Origin: Amylostereum areolatum
Lineage: Eukaryota > Basidiomycota > Agaricomycetes > Russulales > Stereaceae
Reading direction: 5' to 3'
Assembly (NCBI GenBank): GCA_012932865.1
Contig: SAXG01000006.1
Location: 806,001-870,000 of the forward strand
Length of the DNA stretch: 64,000 nt
Below the pieces are notes generated by a model. That model saw only the letters and a list, made by a program, of their open reading frames with translations, did not search any database and was not told the DNA's origin. How positions within the stretch are numbered: position 1 is the first letter of the stretch; every line of letters starts with the position of its first letter. A program made the translations under genes and the position numbers. Shown in pieces: positions 1 to 11,135 of the stretch.

Positions 1-1566
1 ATCGCAACATAATTTGCCGCATTGTCTCCAGCGAGAACACGGCTGCCGAATCCGCCGTCGTCCTTCCACCTCCGCACACATCTGCGCTCTCCGACATCCC
101 AAAGATATACCTCGGAGTCCTCGCCCAAAGTCATCAGATGTCGACCACCGAGCGCACTGTCGCGCGCCCACCAGAGCGCCTTGACCGGCGCGTTGGCTTT
201 GACGCTACCAACGACCTGGCCTGCACCAGAGCGCCAGTCGACGAGATGGACGAGTCCGCGACGTCCGGCGACAGCCAGAACCTCACCGGTCGGGTTAAAG
301 GCGGTGATTTCCATGCCAAGTTCGTCCGTTTGTCCGTTGGCGCCACCAAAGGTCGTGCCCCACAGGCCGCGGGGTGAGCGCGTTGTGGCGCCGGATTGGA
401 GGTCGTAAGTGTAGAAGAAAGGGCGTTGGCCTGTGAGTAGGATGGAAGAGCCAGATGGGTGAAATTGAGCGGAGGTGACGGGGAGAGACGGTATATGCAG
501 GGTCTGCAAGTGAGGGTTGGTGTGTCCGTCGATCTAAGGTCGGATATAAATAAACGAAAGGAATGGATGCAGTAGAAAAAATAGAACAAACGTTAAACAA
601 CCGTACGCGTCGGTCAGCACTGGCGGTGAGAAGAAGCGGCACCTGGGGCGAAGGGTGGAACTGAAGGGCTTTGATCTCCCCCTCGGCCTGTTCAGCTTGG
701 TTCGCGTCTCGAAGTCGCTCGATATTCAGAGTCCCCTTCTCCAGTACCCGCCGTCGTGGACCGCCCAGAATCCCACCCGTAGATGTTACCAGGTCGTCCA
801 GGTCACCGTCCTCCGAACCACTTCCGCTTTCCCTCCGCCGCTTTGACTTTTTCTTGCGCGCATTGATGGCCCAGTCAGGCGTGGGGTTGGTCCTTTCAAA
901 TTGACGGCGTAGGCGACGCTCGTATTCGCGACCGCCGACGGCGTCTTCGTCGGGGGCATCGCGAAGCTTGCGTAGACGGTTGGAGGATGAGATATCGATT
1001 TCCAAATTTGCATCGTCGGGGTCTGCCCATGCGGGTGCTTTCCCGCTTTTCGAGAGAGTAGGGGGTAGGACTGCGGGAGTGGTATGCTCTTCGTCTTCGT
1101 CTTCGTCCTCGTCCTCGTCTTCATCTCCGTCGGAGTCGTGTTCACTGTCGTGTTTACTTCCACTGGCATGAGAGACATCGTCGGAGGGAAGATCGACATT
1201 AAGCTCTGTTACATTCCTCGCGACACGGAGTGCAGAATCATCCACGAAAAACAGCTACAACGAAAATTGAGCGGGGATGATCATGCGCAGAGACAGCGTA
1301 CTCACATCGCCATCGAGCATCCCTTCCAGCTCGCCTCCAACCAATCCTGGTTGCTCTAGTCCCTCTTCCACATCCTTTATAACCACTACTTTCCCCTTCC
1401 CTCTCGGAGAGGAGATGAAAGGAGTACCAAATAGAAGACTTTCGAGTCGCCGCTCTTCATCGTCCATACTCGCGTCGTCGGTGAGATCGACGCGAGCGCC
1501 AAGAGGGAGAGAATCGGTGCCATCCTCTTTCGACGTTCTTTGGCGTTTTCGAGCGTGTTTTCCCAT
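1..1566 (-). CDS. UTP18: UTP18 homologue, WD40 protein of the small-subunit processome (3' end beyond the left edge)
   Basis: U3 snoRNP-associated protein needed for 18S rRNA processing in the nucleolus. I read three exons: 1566-1306, 1254-592 and 533 to beyond base 1. The start is ATG at 1566, giving a basic N-terminus (MGKHARKRQR) suited to nuclear import. A long Asp/Glu run lies near 1090-1130. Next comes the family signature: PAWADPDD, a YERRLRRQFE block followed by TPDWA, then LQFHPS and RRVRLFNVDGHTNP at the first blades of the propeller. Exon 3 continues with FFYTYDL and EVYLWDV repeats. Exon 1-2 and exon 2-3 junctions use GTGAGT and GTTTGT donors with TAG acceptors and keep the frame. 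The C-terminal blades are outside the window. The gene is divergent from the Galpha gene. Identification is firm because motif order matches the Utp18 family along its length. Confidence 0.92.
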
Positions 1567-2593
1567 GCGAAAGACAGAGCAGTATGGTGTGAAGCGGGGG
1601 TGGTAGTCAAAGTCCTCAGCACGGGCGTCGACCTGTCGACTCGCAAATAGTTTGTACGGTACGGGCGGCCCGTTATGACTTGTCCCGCCGCCGCCTTGTT
1701 CATCCTCGATCGACTCCCACAGGCTAATACAGCTACCCGTATTGAATCAATGAGTCGCCTTGGAGTCGCCTGAAAATCTGGGGACTTGTGCATACTGACT
1801 CCGGTAGCAAAGGGAAACACGATTGCGTCGGCCCGCAGTAGTACTCGACTGAGTCTTACACAGAGGCTATTAGCACCGATCGTTTACTTATTGACTGTGG
1901 GGGCGCCGCCGGGGCCGGGGCAGGCTGGGCAGAACTTGAAGTACTCTACTGACTGACAGCTCGAAGAAGCAAGCTACCGGGTAAATCGCCATCAGACGAC
2001 TTGGCTGCGACGAACTGAGGTCGTTGACTGTGGCCGCCATTTCATTTCCAGGGGACTCTCACTGCATCCCACGCTTGCAAACAGCCTACAGCCTACAGGA
2101 GAGTCAAGGTGGAACCTACTTGACAGGATGGAGTGAGTTTCTGGAGAACTTGCAGAGTTCTGTCCTGGGAGCCCAACTAAGTTGCAGGTGCTGGAAGCTG
2201 CGATATTGAAACGAAGAACAATGACGGGTGGTCGGGATATAAATGAAATCAATGAAGGCGGGATTTGTACGTGCGGGAGTGACTGATTCGGGAATAATAA
2301 GCGAAAGTGGGGACGTCCGAGCGAGCTGCCAAACGGCGTCTTCTTCTGTCTTGACCTCTCTCGACTTTGTCGCTCTTTCCCTTATTCCTCTTTTTCTTCT
2401 TCTTCTCTTCCCTCTCCCCCACATCCACGCTGCTCGTCGGGACCCATCACTCTCACGCGGTGGGCGCTGCTCTTCTTTGATCATATCACTCCTGCGACCC
2501 CCGTGTCCTCATTATCCTTGGCCGCACCCCGAACCCTCTGTTTCCCAATCACCAGTCTCTCTTTCTCTTCCCTTTCTGCCCTCAAACTTCGTC
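1567..2593. promoter_or_regulatory. Divergent intergenic region UTP18 / Galpha
   Basis: About 1 kb between two divergent start codons. It holds no convincing gene. The part next to the Galpha start (2340-2590) is strongly pyrimidine-rich (CTCTTTC-type runs), as is usual just upstream of basidiomycete start codons. I saw no clear TATA box on either side. Confidence 0.5.
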
Positions 2594-4310
2594 ATGGGTG
2601 CATGCGTCTCCTCCGGAGGACAAGTCGAGGTCTCAGAGGAGGACAAGAGACTACACCGCGAAGCCGAGAAGACTCTCAAGGATGTACGTGACCAACTCTA
2701 TCTTCCACTGGCCTATATGCGCCATCGCTCTCGCTGGTGCCCCTGCTCATGTTTTCTCCATCCACGTCCAGGCGCGGCAGAAGCTCAACCAGCAAGTGAA
2801 GGTACGCCCTCGTCTTCTGGTCCTTCCCCGCCATCACTCATCTCGTCATTCCAGGTTCTTCTCCTAGGCTCAGGAGACTCGGGAAAGTCCACCATTCTTA
2901 AGGTACGCATATCCTTCGCCGTTCGAATATGGTTCACTCATTGCGTTTTGTGGCCTATCACAGCAAATGCGCCTAATCCACCGTGTCCCCTTCTCTTCTC
3001 AAGAAGTCGAGTCCTATCGACAATTAATCTTTAACAACCTTACCCACGGCCTCAAATACCTGCTGGATTCGATGGAGGAGATGGGTCTGGAGGTCACCCA
3101 GGAGAACGTGGAGCACATCGACATCGTCGAAAACGCCGTGGATCTTCGAGATGGCGAGGCTTTCCCGGAACCTTTTTATGAGCCGCTCAAATCCCTATGG
3201 TCAGACGCGGGCGTTCAGAAGGCATGGGAGCGGGGAAATGAGGCTGCTCTGCCCGAGAAGTACGTATCTTGGTCAGCGCGCGCTGTTTCGATACTCATAT
3301 GCCTTGAAGTCTGCTCTACTTCTTCTCCGATCTCGACCGCCTATTCGATCCTCAATATGTTCCCACCGAGCAAGACATCGTTCGCTGCCGGGCACGGACC
3401 ATCGGCATCACAGAAACTGTATTCCAGCTCCGAGATCATGAGATGCTCATGGTTGACGTCGGCGGTCAAAAAAGCGAGCGACGAAAGTGGATCCATTGTT
3501 TCCAGGACGTCACGAGTATCCTCTTCTTGGTCAGTCTAAGCGGCTTTGATCAATGCTTGGTGGAAGACAAGGATGCGGTGAGTCCTCATCTATCACTCAA
3601 CCTCCAACATTTGTTCACGCAAGATCGTTAGAATCAAATGCAAGACGCGATGACCATCTGGGATTCGATCTGTCACTCACAATGGTTCAAGTCGACCTCT
3701 ATCGTACGTATCCCGCTCGTCGTGTCTCAGCCGCGTTGTTTACCGTTGCATTATCTGGTAGATCTTGTTCTTGAACAAGAACGATCTATTCGAGGCCAAA
3801 GTTAGGCACTCGGATATCAAGACTTTCTTCCCAGTTCGCATCCCTTCTATATTCATTCGGTTACGTGTAGGCCGCTGATGCAGTTCAGGATTACGACGGC
3901 GAGTCCGGCGATGCAACCGCAGGACGCGAATACTTCAAGAGGCGATTTGCAAGACTTGCGCAGAAGGCTGGGCGTTCAAAGGAGCGCGAAATCTATATTC
4001 AGTACGTTGGACTCGGGACGTGTTGTCGTGTTGTCGCATAACCTACTTTGACAGCATAACCACCGCAACCGACACCGCGCTATTACGGGTCGTGATGGCT
4101 GCCGTCGAAGGTAAGTCGTGTCGTCTTTCCGTCGTTCAAGTGTCTAATCGTTCTTCCCAGAGTGAGTCCTTCCTTCCATCCGTTCCCCCTCCCCTATTTT
4201 CCTTTGTCACGAAACTCGTGCGACGTCGCCACTCAAACCTTTTTTAATCGTGGGTTCTTAACCTCAGCATCGTTCTTCGGCGAAATCTTGAAGTGGCCGC
4301 ACTGATCTGA
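2594..4310 (+). CDS. Heterotrimeric G protein alpha subunit, 362 aa, with a predicted 1-nt exon
   Basis: Signal-transducing GTPase acting at the plasma membrane downstream of receptors. Eleven exons: 2594-2683, 2772-2801, 2855-2902, 2964-3259, 3310-3577, 3632-3703, 3762-3833, 3889-4001, 4055-4110, 4161 and 4268-4310. They total 1089 nt. Visible motifs: MGACVS (Gly2 myristoylation, Cys4 palmitoylation), P-loop GSGDSGKST, switch [11 protein letters not shown] with the catalytic Arg, switch II DVGGQ, NKND and TTATDT for guanine binding. The length is normal for Galpha. The oddity is the 3' end. A single base A at 4161 sits between CAG and GTGAGT and must be included for the last codons to read DIVLRRNL, the conserved helix alpha-5. 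The extreme C-terminus (EVAALI) lacks the Cys of Gi-like proteins, so this is probably one of the expanded basidiomycete Galpha paralogues. Confidence 0.9.
4161..4161 (+). other. Candidate single-nucleotide exon of the Galpha gene
   Basis: Intron 4111-4160 runs from GTAAGT to TTCTTCCCAG. Intron 4162-4267 runs from GTGAGT to AACCTCAG. The lone A between them completes the codon G-A-C (Asp). Joining 4110 directly to 4268 puts the end in another frame. Retaining the second intron gives a stop after one codon. Only the three-part codon restores DIVLRRNL. Confidence 0.72.
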
Positions 4311-5775
4311 TGTCCTCTCCCCTTTTTTCGTTTTCGATCGCCGTGTATTCTTCTATGAATTTGTACACCCCGACCGTGCGCTCGCAACACCTTTTCCTTC
4401 TTTCGACTTGCGATCGCTCTCGTATCGTCGTCTCGTCGTCCCACGTTTACTTATCGCTATTTGCACATGCTCGTCCCGTCCCATCATCAAACATGAATTC
4501 GTACTCTCGCGAAACACCTCTGTTGCACCTCGACTGCGCCGGATGACACAGTTCCATCATCAGCAAAAACGTGAGTGTTTCGCACGAAGTCGTGACGCGC
4601 GCATGTGCCACGCTAGTGTTTCATTTTATGTAGACTCGAGCTAACAAACAATTTGCTTCCGGTAGATTCGGGAGATAATGCTGTAGACACCCTTCCACCC
4701 TCTGTCACCTCTCCCATCCGTGGACGTCGGTCAAAACCTTCCACCGGTTGGCGCTGGACGCAGTTACGTCGGCGTCCGGCCCTAGAGGAGTTGGCGCACG
4801 ATACGAGTTTTCTTTCTGCTGGTTCGGAGCATGCTGTTATCCTATACCTACCTCCCTCCTAATCATCCACCCGTCACGTATCCTCGCATCTGCTGTTACT
4901 CTCTCGCTGGTTAGTCGCATTCGCATTCGCTGTCGTATACCTTGTTTCCCCGCTCGCATGCCCCCCAGACGGCACAACTCCACGTTCGCTCCAGTCCCCC
5001 CCTCTCTCTCACTTTCGCATCGGTCGCAGTACATACCATGGATGGCTGTTTTATGCATTGGCTTTTTTCGTCATAGACGGAGGATTGGAACGTGGAAAGC
5101 TTGGTCGTCAGTGAGCGCCAAGTGTGTGAGTGATGGCGGGAGGGATCAGAAGATAAGACGAGAGCACCGGCGGAGGGGACATAGCTGCGGGGTTAGCATG
5201 GACAGAGTTGAGCTTTATATAAGTACTGAGGGCCGGTTCCGCCGAGTGAGCTCTGTTCGGTTCCGGGCCTGATGTCGCGGAATCCGAACTAAGTAAACGT
5301 AGGGCTGATCACGGTCGGCGGACATGTGTAAAAAGGTGAGTGTTGTGAATGTGGCGTCCTAGGGAATTGGGAAAGGGGGAGGATCCGCGGTCGATGGAAG
5401 TAGAAGGGGAAGAGGATCGGAGGCGAGAAGAAGGCGAAGAAGGTAGAGGCGGTTGGGATGGAAGGGTCGGGATGGAATTTGTGGATGGGTCAACGGGTCG
5501 CGCGACTCACGGGCGAAGACATGGAATGGGCCAGGACGGAGGGGGCAAAGACCGCCGGATTATATCGCATTTCTGAGCCAGCGCGCGTGGAGAGAAACGG
5601 CGATTGCTCCGAGGGGACAGGGGTGGATAGACAAGACTGTGGACGTACATCATGATCGTGGGCGTGCGAGGAGAGAATTGTTGGGCCAAGAGAGAGCGCA
5701 AGACGTTGGATATGAGCGTGTATGGAGAGGGGGGCGAGGAGAGAGACGATAGCAGAATATGCACGAGCCAAGAGA

Positions 5776-5795
5776 GATGGATGGATGGATGGATA
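5776..5795. repeat. (GGAT)n microsatellite
   Basis: Four to five perfect GGAT units in non-coding DNA. Confidence 0.9.
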
Positions 5796-6475
5796 ATCGA
5801 CCAGGCCTGAGCTAGATTCTAGAGGTGATGGTGAGAAGGTTGATGGCATCGCCTGAGAACATGCGTTCGTTTGGGGTAGGCCGACGGTACTGAGTAAGTA
5901 ACACAACGGACGGGGGGGAAGGGTCGAGAGGGTCGGGGGAGATGGTGATGGTTGGAGTTCAAGAAGCGAGTAGAGAAAGGGATGAAATAAAATGCTTGGA
6001 AGGAAAGGTCCGGAAGGGGGGGAAGAGCGAAAACCTCGGAGGGACATGGGGACTAAATAGCTTTAGGGCAGAGCAGCGATCGATTGAGCACATGGGTGGA
6101 GAGGGGGCGATCCAGACCTAAGAAGGGATAGCGTCTGGCGGACATGGCGGTATGTGGTATCGGTCCTTCGTGGCGTCCTGGCGACTCCTGGCGGTCGCCT
6201 CCTGGTAGCCCTCCTGAGTCCTGGCAATCCTCTCCGAGTGCGAGGCTGTGCGAAGGACCAACGAAAGACCCGGCAGGGACGCCATACCATCCTAATAGAT
6301 CCTAATCCACTAGCGGCTAGGACGCGTTGAGGACGCGAGCCTACAAATCTCCTGCAATTTAAGACGTCATGTCTCAGGACCAAATACCAACTCACGACTC
6401 CGGCGTGGCGCATTGTCTTGCAAGTTACCGTCCGTTCGGCGTCGTTGTCCAGTCCGAGCTCCCCAGGTCTGGCGG

Positions 6476-6503
6476 AGGATCGGCTAGGATCGGCTAGGAT
6501 CGG
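6476..6503. repeat. Tandem repeat, 10-bp unit
   Basis: The unit AGGATCGGCT occurs nearly three times in direct tandem in non-coding DNA. Confidence 0.85.
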
Positions 6504-7031
6504 TCGTTCCTTCCTAATCAGCCGCGTTTCCCTCGCGTGCCTGCGCACGGCAAACATTGTGGAACCAATCGCGGTGGCGGCATCGGCAAATCAGGCAAGG
6601 CCAAGGCCTCCACTGGCGGTAGACAGCTATTGTGGACAACTATTTGCGACCGTCAGACAGAAACATGGATAGATTCAAGCTGTGGTCGGCCCCGTTATTT
6701 ACCTTTTGGCGGGACGCTAAACTCGTATTTGAATGATGCGTCCCGCTGTGGTAGTGCGAGAACTCGCACTTAGCGTATAGGCCCGAGCGAGAAGCGACAG
6801 GAAAGTAGATTTGATTTTCTAGATGCAGGGCGAGCGCAGGTGCGGTGTAGCAGTACGAGGGAATGGATCGAGGAGCTTTGTGGGTGCATATGATACATCG
6901 TGGAAAATTAGAAATGAGCAAAGCGTCCTGTCGTCGTGCGTTCAGAAAAGGGTTCCGGCTTCAAACGCGTGTTTCCTACCAACCCAGCCCAAACCAGAAG
7001 ACACGGAGTTGAACCAAGCAACCGTCGTATC

Positions 7032-9776
7032 TCACAGTGCCCATATCTTCACCATCGAATCCCGTCCTCCAGAAACGAGGTACCGGTCCATGTACCGCAA
7101 TTTCTCGATCGGTCTCGTGTGTCCGTTTGTCATGAGCGTGGAATGCTGCATGGATGTGCGGTTGTAGATCTGGAAGGAGAAACGTCGTCGCAATGGCTCG
7201 TTGGTACATCCAAAGAAAAAAATCGCCCAGGCCTACCTTAACTCCATTCTCGCCTGCGGCGGAGACGACCTTGCGCGAGTCGAACTGGACGGAGGTCACT
7301 GCGTGATCATACTTGATTGTCTCGAAGATCCCCCCGGTTCGTAAGTCCCAAATCTGAAAGGGGACGCCCATCAGCACGGTCAAACGGATGGGCAACGATG
7401 CATTACGCACCCGAACGGATTTATCCAGACTCCCGCTCACAACATGGATCTCGTCAAATTGCAAGGACGTGACGGGGCCTGTGTGTCCGAGAAGCGTGCG
7501 ATGCGCCTGGCCCGTTCGCACTAAAGCAAACAACGAACGGCAGTCAGAACGACGCACGCACACACATACCCGCGAAGAGGTCACTGACTGTCCCACATGC
7601 GTACCGCACCGTCCCCGCTTCCGCTCACGAGCGCGTAGCCCCAGAACTGCACCGCGCCGATGAAGTCTTGGTAGAGCTCCCAACTCCCGTCCGCGTACGG
7701 GGGCGTAGGAACCGCAAAGGACCCAGCGGCCGCTGCTACTCCGGGGAAGAGGGCATTGGGGACCGGACCGCTCGACGTGGCGACGGCAGGATGCGAGAGT
7801 GCCCAGAGAAGGTCCATCGTCAGTACGCACTGGCCGGTGCTCAGGTCCCATTGACGCAACGTCTTGTCCGACGCACCAGTCACCTAGAAGCACATCGTAA
7901 GTCCAAGGTAATGACAAGGTGGTATAGGTCGCATTACCAATGTGCCGTCGTCGAAATAAAGCGCGGTGACGGCTTTGCTGTGCCCACCGAGAACGCGCAT
8001 ACACGCGCCCGAATGCGTCCCAGCATCCGAGCCATCCTCTGTCCCAACAGTGCCGTTTCGAATACCGTTGGGCTTCTCTACGACGACCCCAGACTCGGCC
8101 CCTTCCTCGTCTTCCTCGAGAACATCTTCAAGATGCACCATGCTGCCTTCCCAATCGTCCTCTTCGACGCGACGAAGGTCCCACAGGCGGACGCTACCGT
8201 CTTCGCTGCCGGTGAGACAGATGTGGTCTTCGACCTGGACAGCCTTGACCGTGCCCGTGTGCCCCCGTAGACGGCCGATCTCCTCGCCCGTGAGCATGTC
8301 CCACACCCGTGGCTGAGGTTCATCTTGGATCGCGGTCACAAGGGTGCCGTACGGCTCGGAGAAGTCCAATGCGGTGATGGGGCTCATCCCTGCCTCGAGT
8401 GTCTACGAAAAAAGGTCAGGGCGTCGACGTAGGCGGGGGTGGTCATAGCAAACCATGAAAGCGACGCCTGGGGGAAGTTCGTCATGTTCCGAGGGAAGGA
8501 ACGCGGGGCCTATGAGACGGACAGCGTCAGGTTATACCCTACATATAGAATACGGTAGTGACACCTTTTCGTCGTCGTGAGCTGGTCATATGTGATGGTT
8601 GGGACCCGCCCTTACGTGTCCGCGATTCTTCTAGGTTAAGCTGTTCTTGAACCATATCCACTGACAAGACCCTTCAGAGAATGAAGGACATATTCATCCA
8701 ATGATACTCACACTCGTCGTCCAGCTCCAGCTCATCTTCTTGCAATTTCAACAAGTCATCCTCCAGCTTCGACCGGATTGCGTCTAGCGCAGCGATCTTG
8801 TGCGTAATTTCGGAGATTTCACTGTGAATGAGACTCTGTGCAGGGCTCGACATGAGCATAAAAGCGACCGGAACCACAGGTAAACATACCCTCCGAACAT
8901 GAAGATTCTCCTTGTCTCGCTTGATCTCGCTTGTCTGCACCTCCAATTCTTCCCGACCAAACACCTTGTTCGCGCTCAAGCTTTCCCGTCCGCGTTTCCT
9001 CCTTCCTTTTCGCCCTCGTTCCCGCTCCTTCGCGTCCACCACCACGACGTCCTCTTCGCTCTCCTCGTCGTCTTCCATCATCATCCCTCTTGAGCCCATC
9101 CCAATTTTCTTCAGCCCCAGTCGCGGTGTTTCGACATTGCGCGTCATGCGCCTCCTATGACGTCCTTTGTCCGCGCTCGGAATCGTCGCTTGAAACCCGC
9201 GTAAGAGGACTCGGAGCGCCCTCTTCGTGCTCTTCTTCGGAGGGGATCTCCGCGGCGAGGAGTTCGTCCGTCGCCTCGACAATTTCGAGCTCGCGGGAGG
9301 TGATGCGGCGCGAGCCTCCCAGTCGGAGTCGCAGGGGGGCGCGTCCGAGTGTCGCAAAGTCCATATGACGTGCACTGACGCCTGTCACCGCTGAGCGAGT
9401 CTTGTTGGAGACGGTCGCGGCGTGGTTCATCATGCGCGGGGTCATGATGACGGGAGCCACTGCAGACAAATGGAGAGAAAAATGCAACGTTAGAAGAAGC
9501 TTGCGAAGACACAAATGACTTTGATTATAAGGTGGAATGTGGGGTCGCCGAGAGGGGTGGTCGAAGAGCGGTTTCGGGAGAGAACGCACGGTCAGAGAGA
9601 ATCTTGCTCGAGTCGGTTTTGCGGTGTTGGAAGGGAGCGAAGAGGGTCTTGGAGACAGCATCGAGACGGCTGGTGGAGGAGGAACTGTTGGGTTGTGACG
9701 ACGCGTTGGGATTTGCGAGCGGTTTGGGAACCTTGCCTTTGTCGCGGTTGGACGACGACGACGACGACGAGGGCAT
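7032..9776 (-). CDS. MDV1: Mitochondrial division protein 1 (Mdv1/Caf4), WD40 adaptor, with one apparent frameshift
   Basis: Adaptor on the mitochondrial outer membrane that links Fis1 to the dynamin Dnm1 in fission. Ten exons: 9776-9590, 9459-8890, 8835-8712, 8660-8616, 8509-8454, 8402-7938, 7883-7589, 7520-7411, 7353-7237 and 7169-7032. The start ATG at 9776 is followed by a Ser run. Then come the family's APVIMTPRM block, a VEATDELLA block, a coiled coil ending [11 protein letters not shown], and about seven WD40 repeats from [14 protein letters not shown] to the conserved end [14 protein letters not shown]...VKIWAL. The exons total 2107 nt, one more than a multiple of three. The extra base lies near 9207-9208: upstream the frame reads EEHEEGAPS, downstream it reads [15 protein letters not shown] one base later, with no usable intron between. 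Sequencing error or a damaged allele are both possible. Otherwise the gene looks functional. Confidence 0.88.
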
Positions 9777-10080
9777 GGCGTGTGGCGCAGCGCGGCTGGC
9801 GCGGGTGGAAGAGGCAGAAAGGGAGTCGTCGTCGCGGTCGAATTGAAGACGGAGGAGACCGTCTCGCGCGTCGGAGCGCGTCACGCGCGCTCGGCTCTCC
9901 AATCCTCGCCTGTGCCGGCCGGTTGCGTCTTGTTCAAGGCTGCTGCTCACACAACTTCCTCAAGCGTTCCCGAAGCTCGAGAGAACGAAGGATACAGATA
10001 TTAGGCGATGGCATAGCGTAGCAAGTGATAGTAGTAATACAGACAACATGGCGAAATGGAACCCGCAGCCCAGGAAGTGT

Positions 10081-10938
10081 CTAGCTACTCCGCCTCTTCC
10101 ACCCGAAATCGAGCACCACAGGGATTCCGTGCTCTCGTAGATCGAGCTCCCATTGCGGAGTGGAAGAGCTGGGCGTGAGTGGGCTTGATTTCGGCGTAGG
10201 ATTTGGGTCCTGCGCGCGAGGGGCCTCCGTCAGTTCCTGCGGCTTGGCACCGTCTCTGCTGCTCGCCTCCTCGGACTTCTCTTCCTCGATGACCGCAGAT
10301 CTACGACCCCAGGAGAAATATCTTGTGAAAAGGCCTTGGGTTTGCACCTCTGGGGGTACCGTCTCCTCTGAGGAGGGATCGACTTCGGTCTGCACATCGG
10401 TGGGCGATGACGTCTGGCTTGCCTCGAAAGCCTCCTTCCAATGCAGCACGCTCGCAGCCTCCCAGTTGGGGATATCGAGGGGTTGGAAGTTGTGCATGGC
10501 GATATCGCACCAGCAGTGTTCTCTGATCGGGATGATGCTGGGTCGGTGTTCGGCGGGGAGAGCGGGTGCGAGGATGTCCAGTACTTGAGAGAAGGTGGTC
10601 GCGTTTCCCCACGGAGCGGAGAGGGGGGCGTCAATCGGAACGGATGGCCAGTGACAGGAGGAGGTGAAGAGAGCGGTGAGCATGAGGATGCAATAGAAAC
10701 TGGGTGAAGGCGAGGGTGAGGGATGAAGGGGATGAGGTGGAGATGGATGGCGTACCACGGTCTCGCTTGGACGATGAGAGAGAAGATGAAGACGGTGAGG
10801 AAATAAGGACTGGCTGAAGGAAGTGGTAGGAAGAGAAGGGGTATGAACCAGCGCGCACACCTGCAGAACATTTTTGTTGAGCGGGCGGAGGCGGAGGAGA
10901 GGGGAGGAATGGACTCACCAGATGCCGGCGTTAGGCAT
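10081..10938 (-). CDS. Two-helix membrane protein of unknown function, 247 aa
   Basis: I do not recognise the family. Three exons, 10938-10919, 10860-10756 and 10699-10081, join in frame (744 nt). The start gives MPNAGIWCARW. Two hydrophobic stretches follow, at roughly residues 10-34 (FIPLLFLPLPSASPYFLTV onwards) and 43-58 (FYCILMLTALFTSS). After them comes a region with conserved-looking Trp, Cys and His residues (EHCWCDIAMHNFQPLDIPNW) and an acidic, Ser/Pro-rich C-terminal tail ending WKRRSS. The short first exon followed by helices suggests a signal-anchor protein of an internal membrane or the plasma membrane. It shares a 197-bp divergent promoter with the p23 gene, which hints at co-expression but does not show function. 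The model is supported by good splice sites (GTGAGT, GTACGC) and by the uninterrupted last exon. Confidence 0.65.
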
Positions 10939-11135
10939 CGTTGCTTCAAAACCCGTCGTCACTCGCTCGACTGCCCGACACAGGCGCCCGAAAGCCCTCG
11001 ACACTGCGGCAGACGCGCGTCCGCCACTCGCACGTGACGAGAGCTCCCCACCTTCGAGAACTTTCACAAGTCTTTCACTCTTGCGCTCATCCTCCTCCTT
11101 GCGTCTCCCCATCCTCCTCCTCCCCCTCCTCCACG
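10939..11135. promoter_or_regulatory. Short bidirectional promoter (membrane protein / p23)
   Basis: Only 197 bp separate the two divergent ATGs at 10938 and 11136. The p23 side is CTCCTCC pyrimidine-rich. No TATA box is visible. Confidence 0.55.

Larger units (their letters stand above)
4311..7031. other. Long convergent intergenic region Galpha / MDV1, no supported gene
   Basis: 2.7 kb between two stop codons that face each other, presumably holding both 3' UTRs. It has no open frame with recognisable protein content. Open frames on the minus strand near 5490-6047 are Ser/Pro/Leu-rich readings of purine-rich DNA and look spurious. Simple repeats lie at 5776-5795 and 6476-6503. A stretch at about 6165-6240 repeats TCCTGGC several times. 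Confidence 0.5.

Noticed and set aside
5490..6047. Open frame of 185 codons on the minus strand
   Set aside because: Low-complexity Ser/Pro/Leu reading of purine-rich DNA. No start context, motif or splice partner.
9777..9950. Upstream extension of MDV1 to 9950
   Set aside because: The first codon there is GTG, not ATG. The ATG at 9776 is the first usable start.
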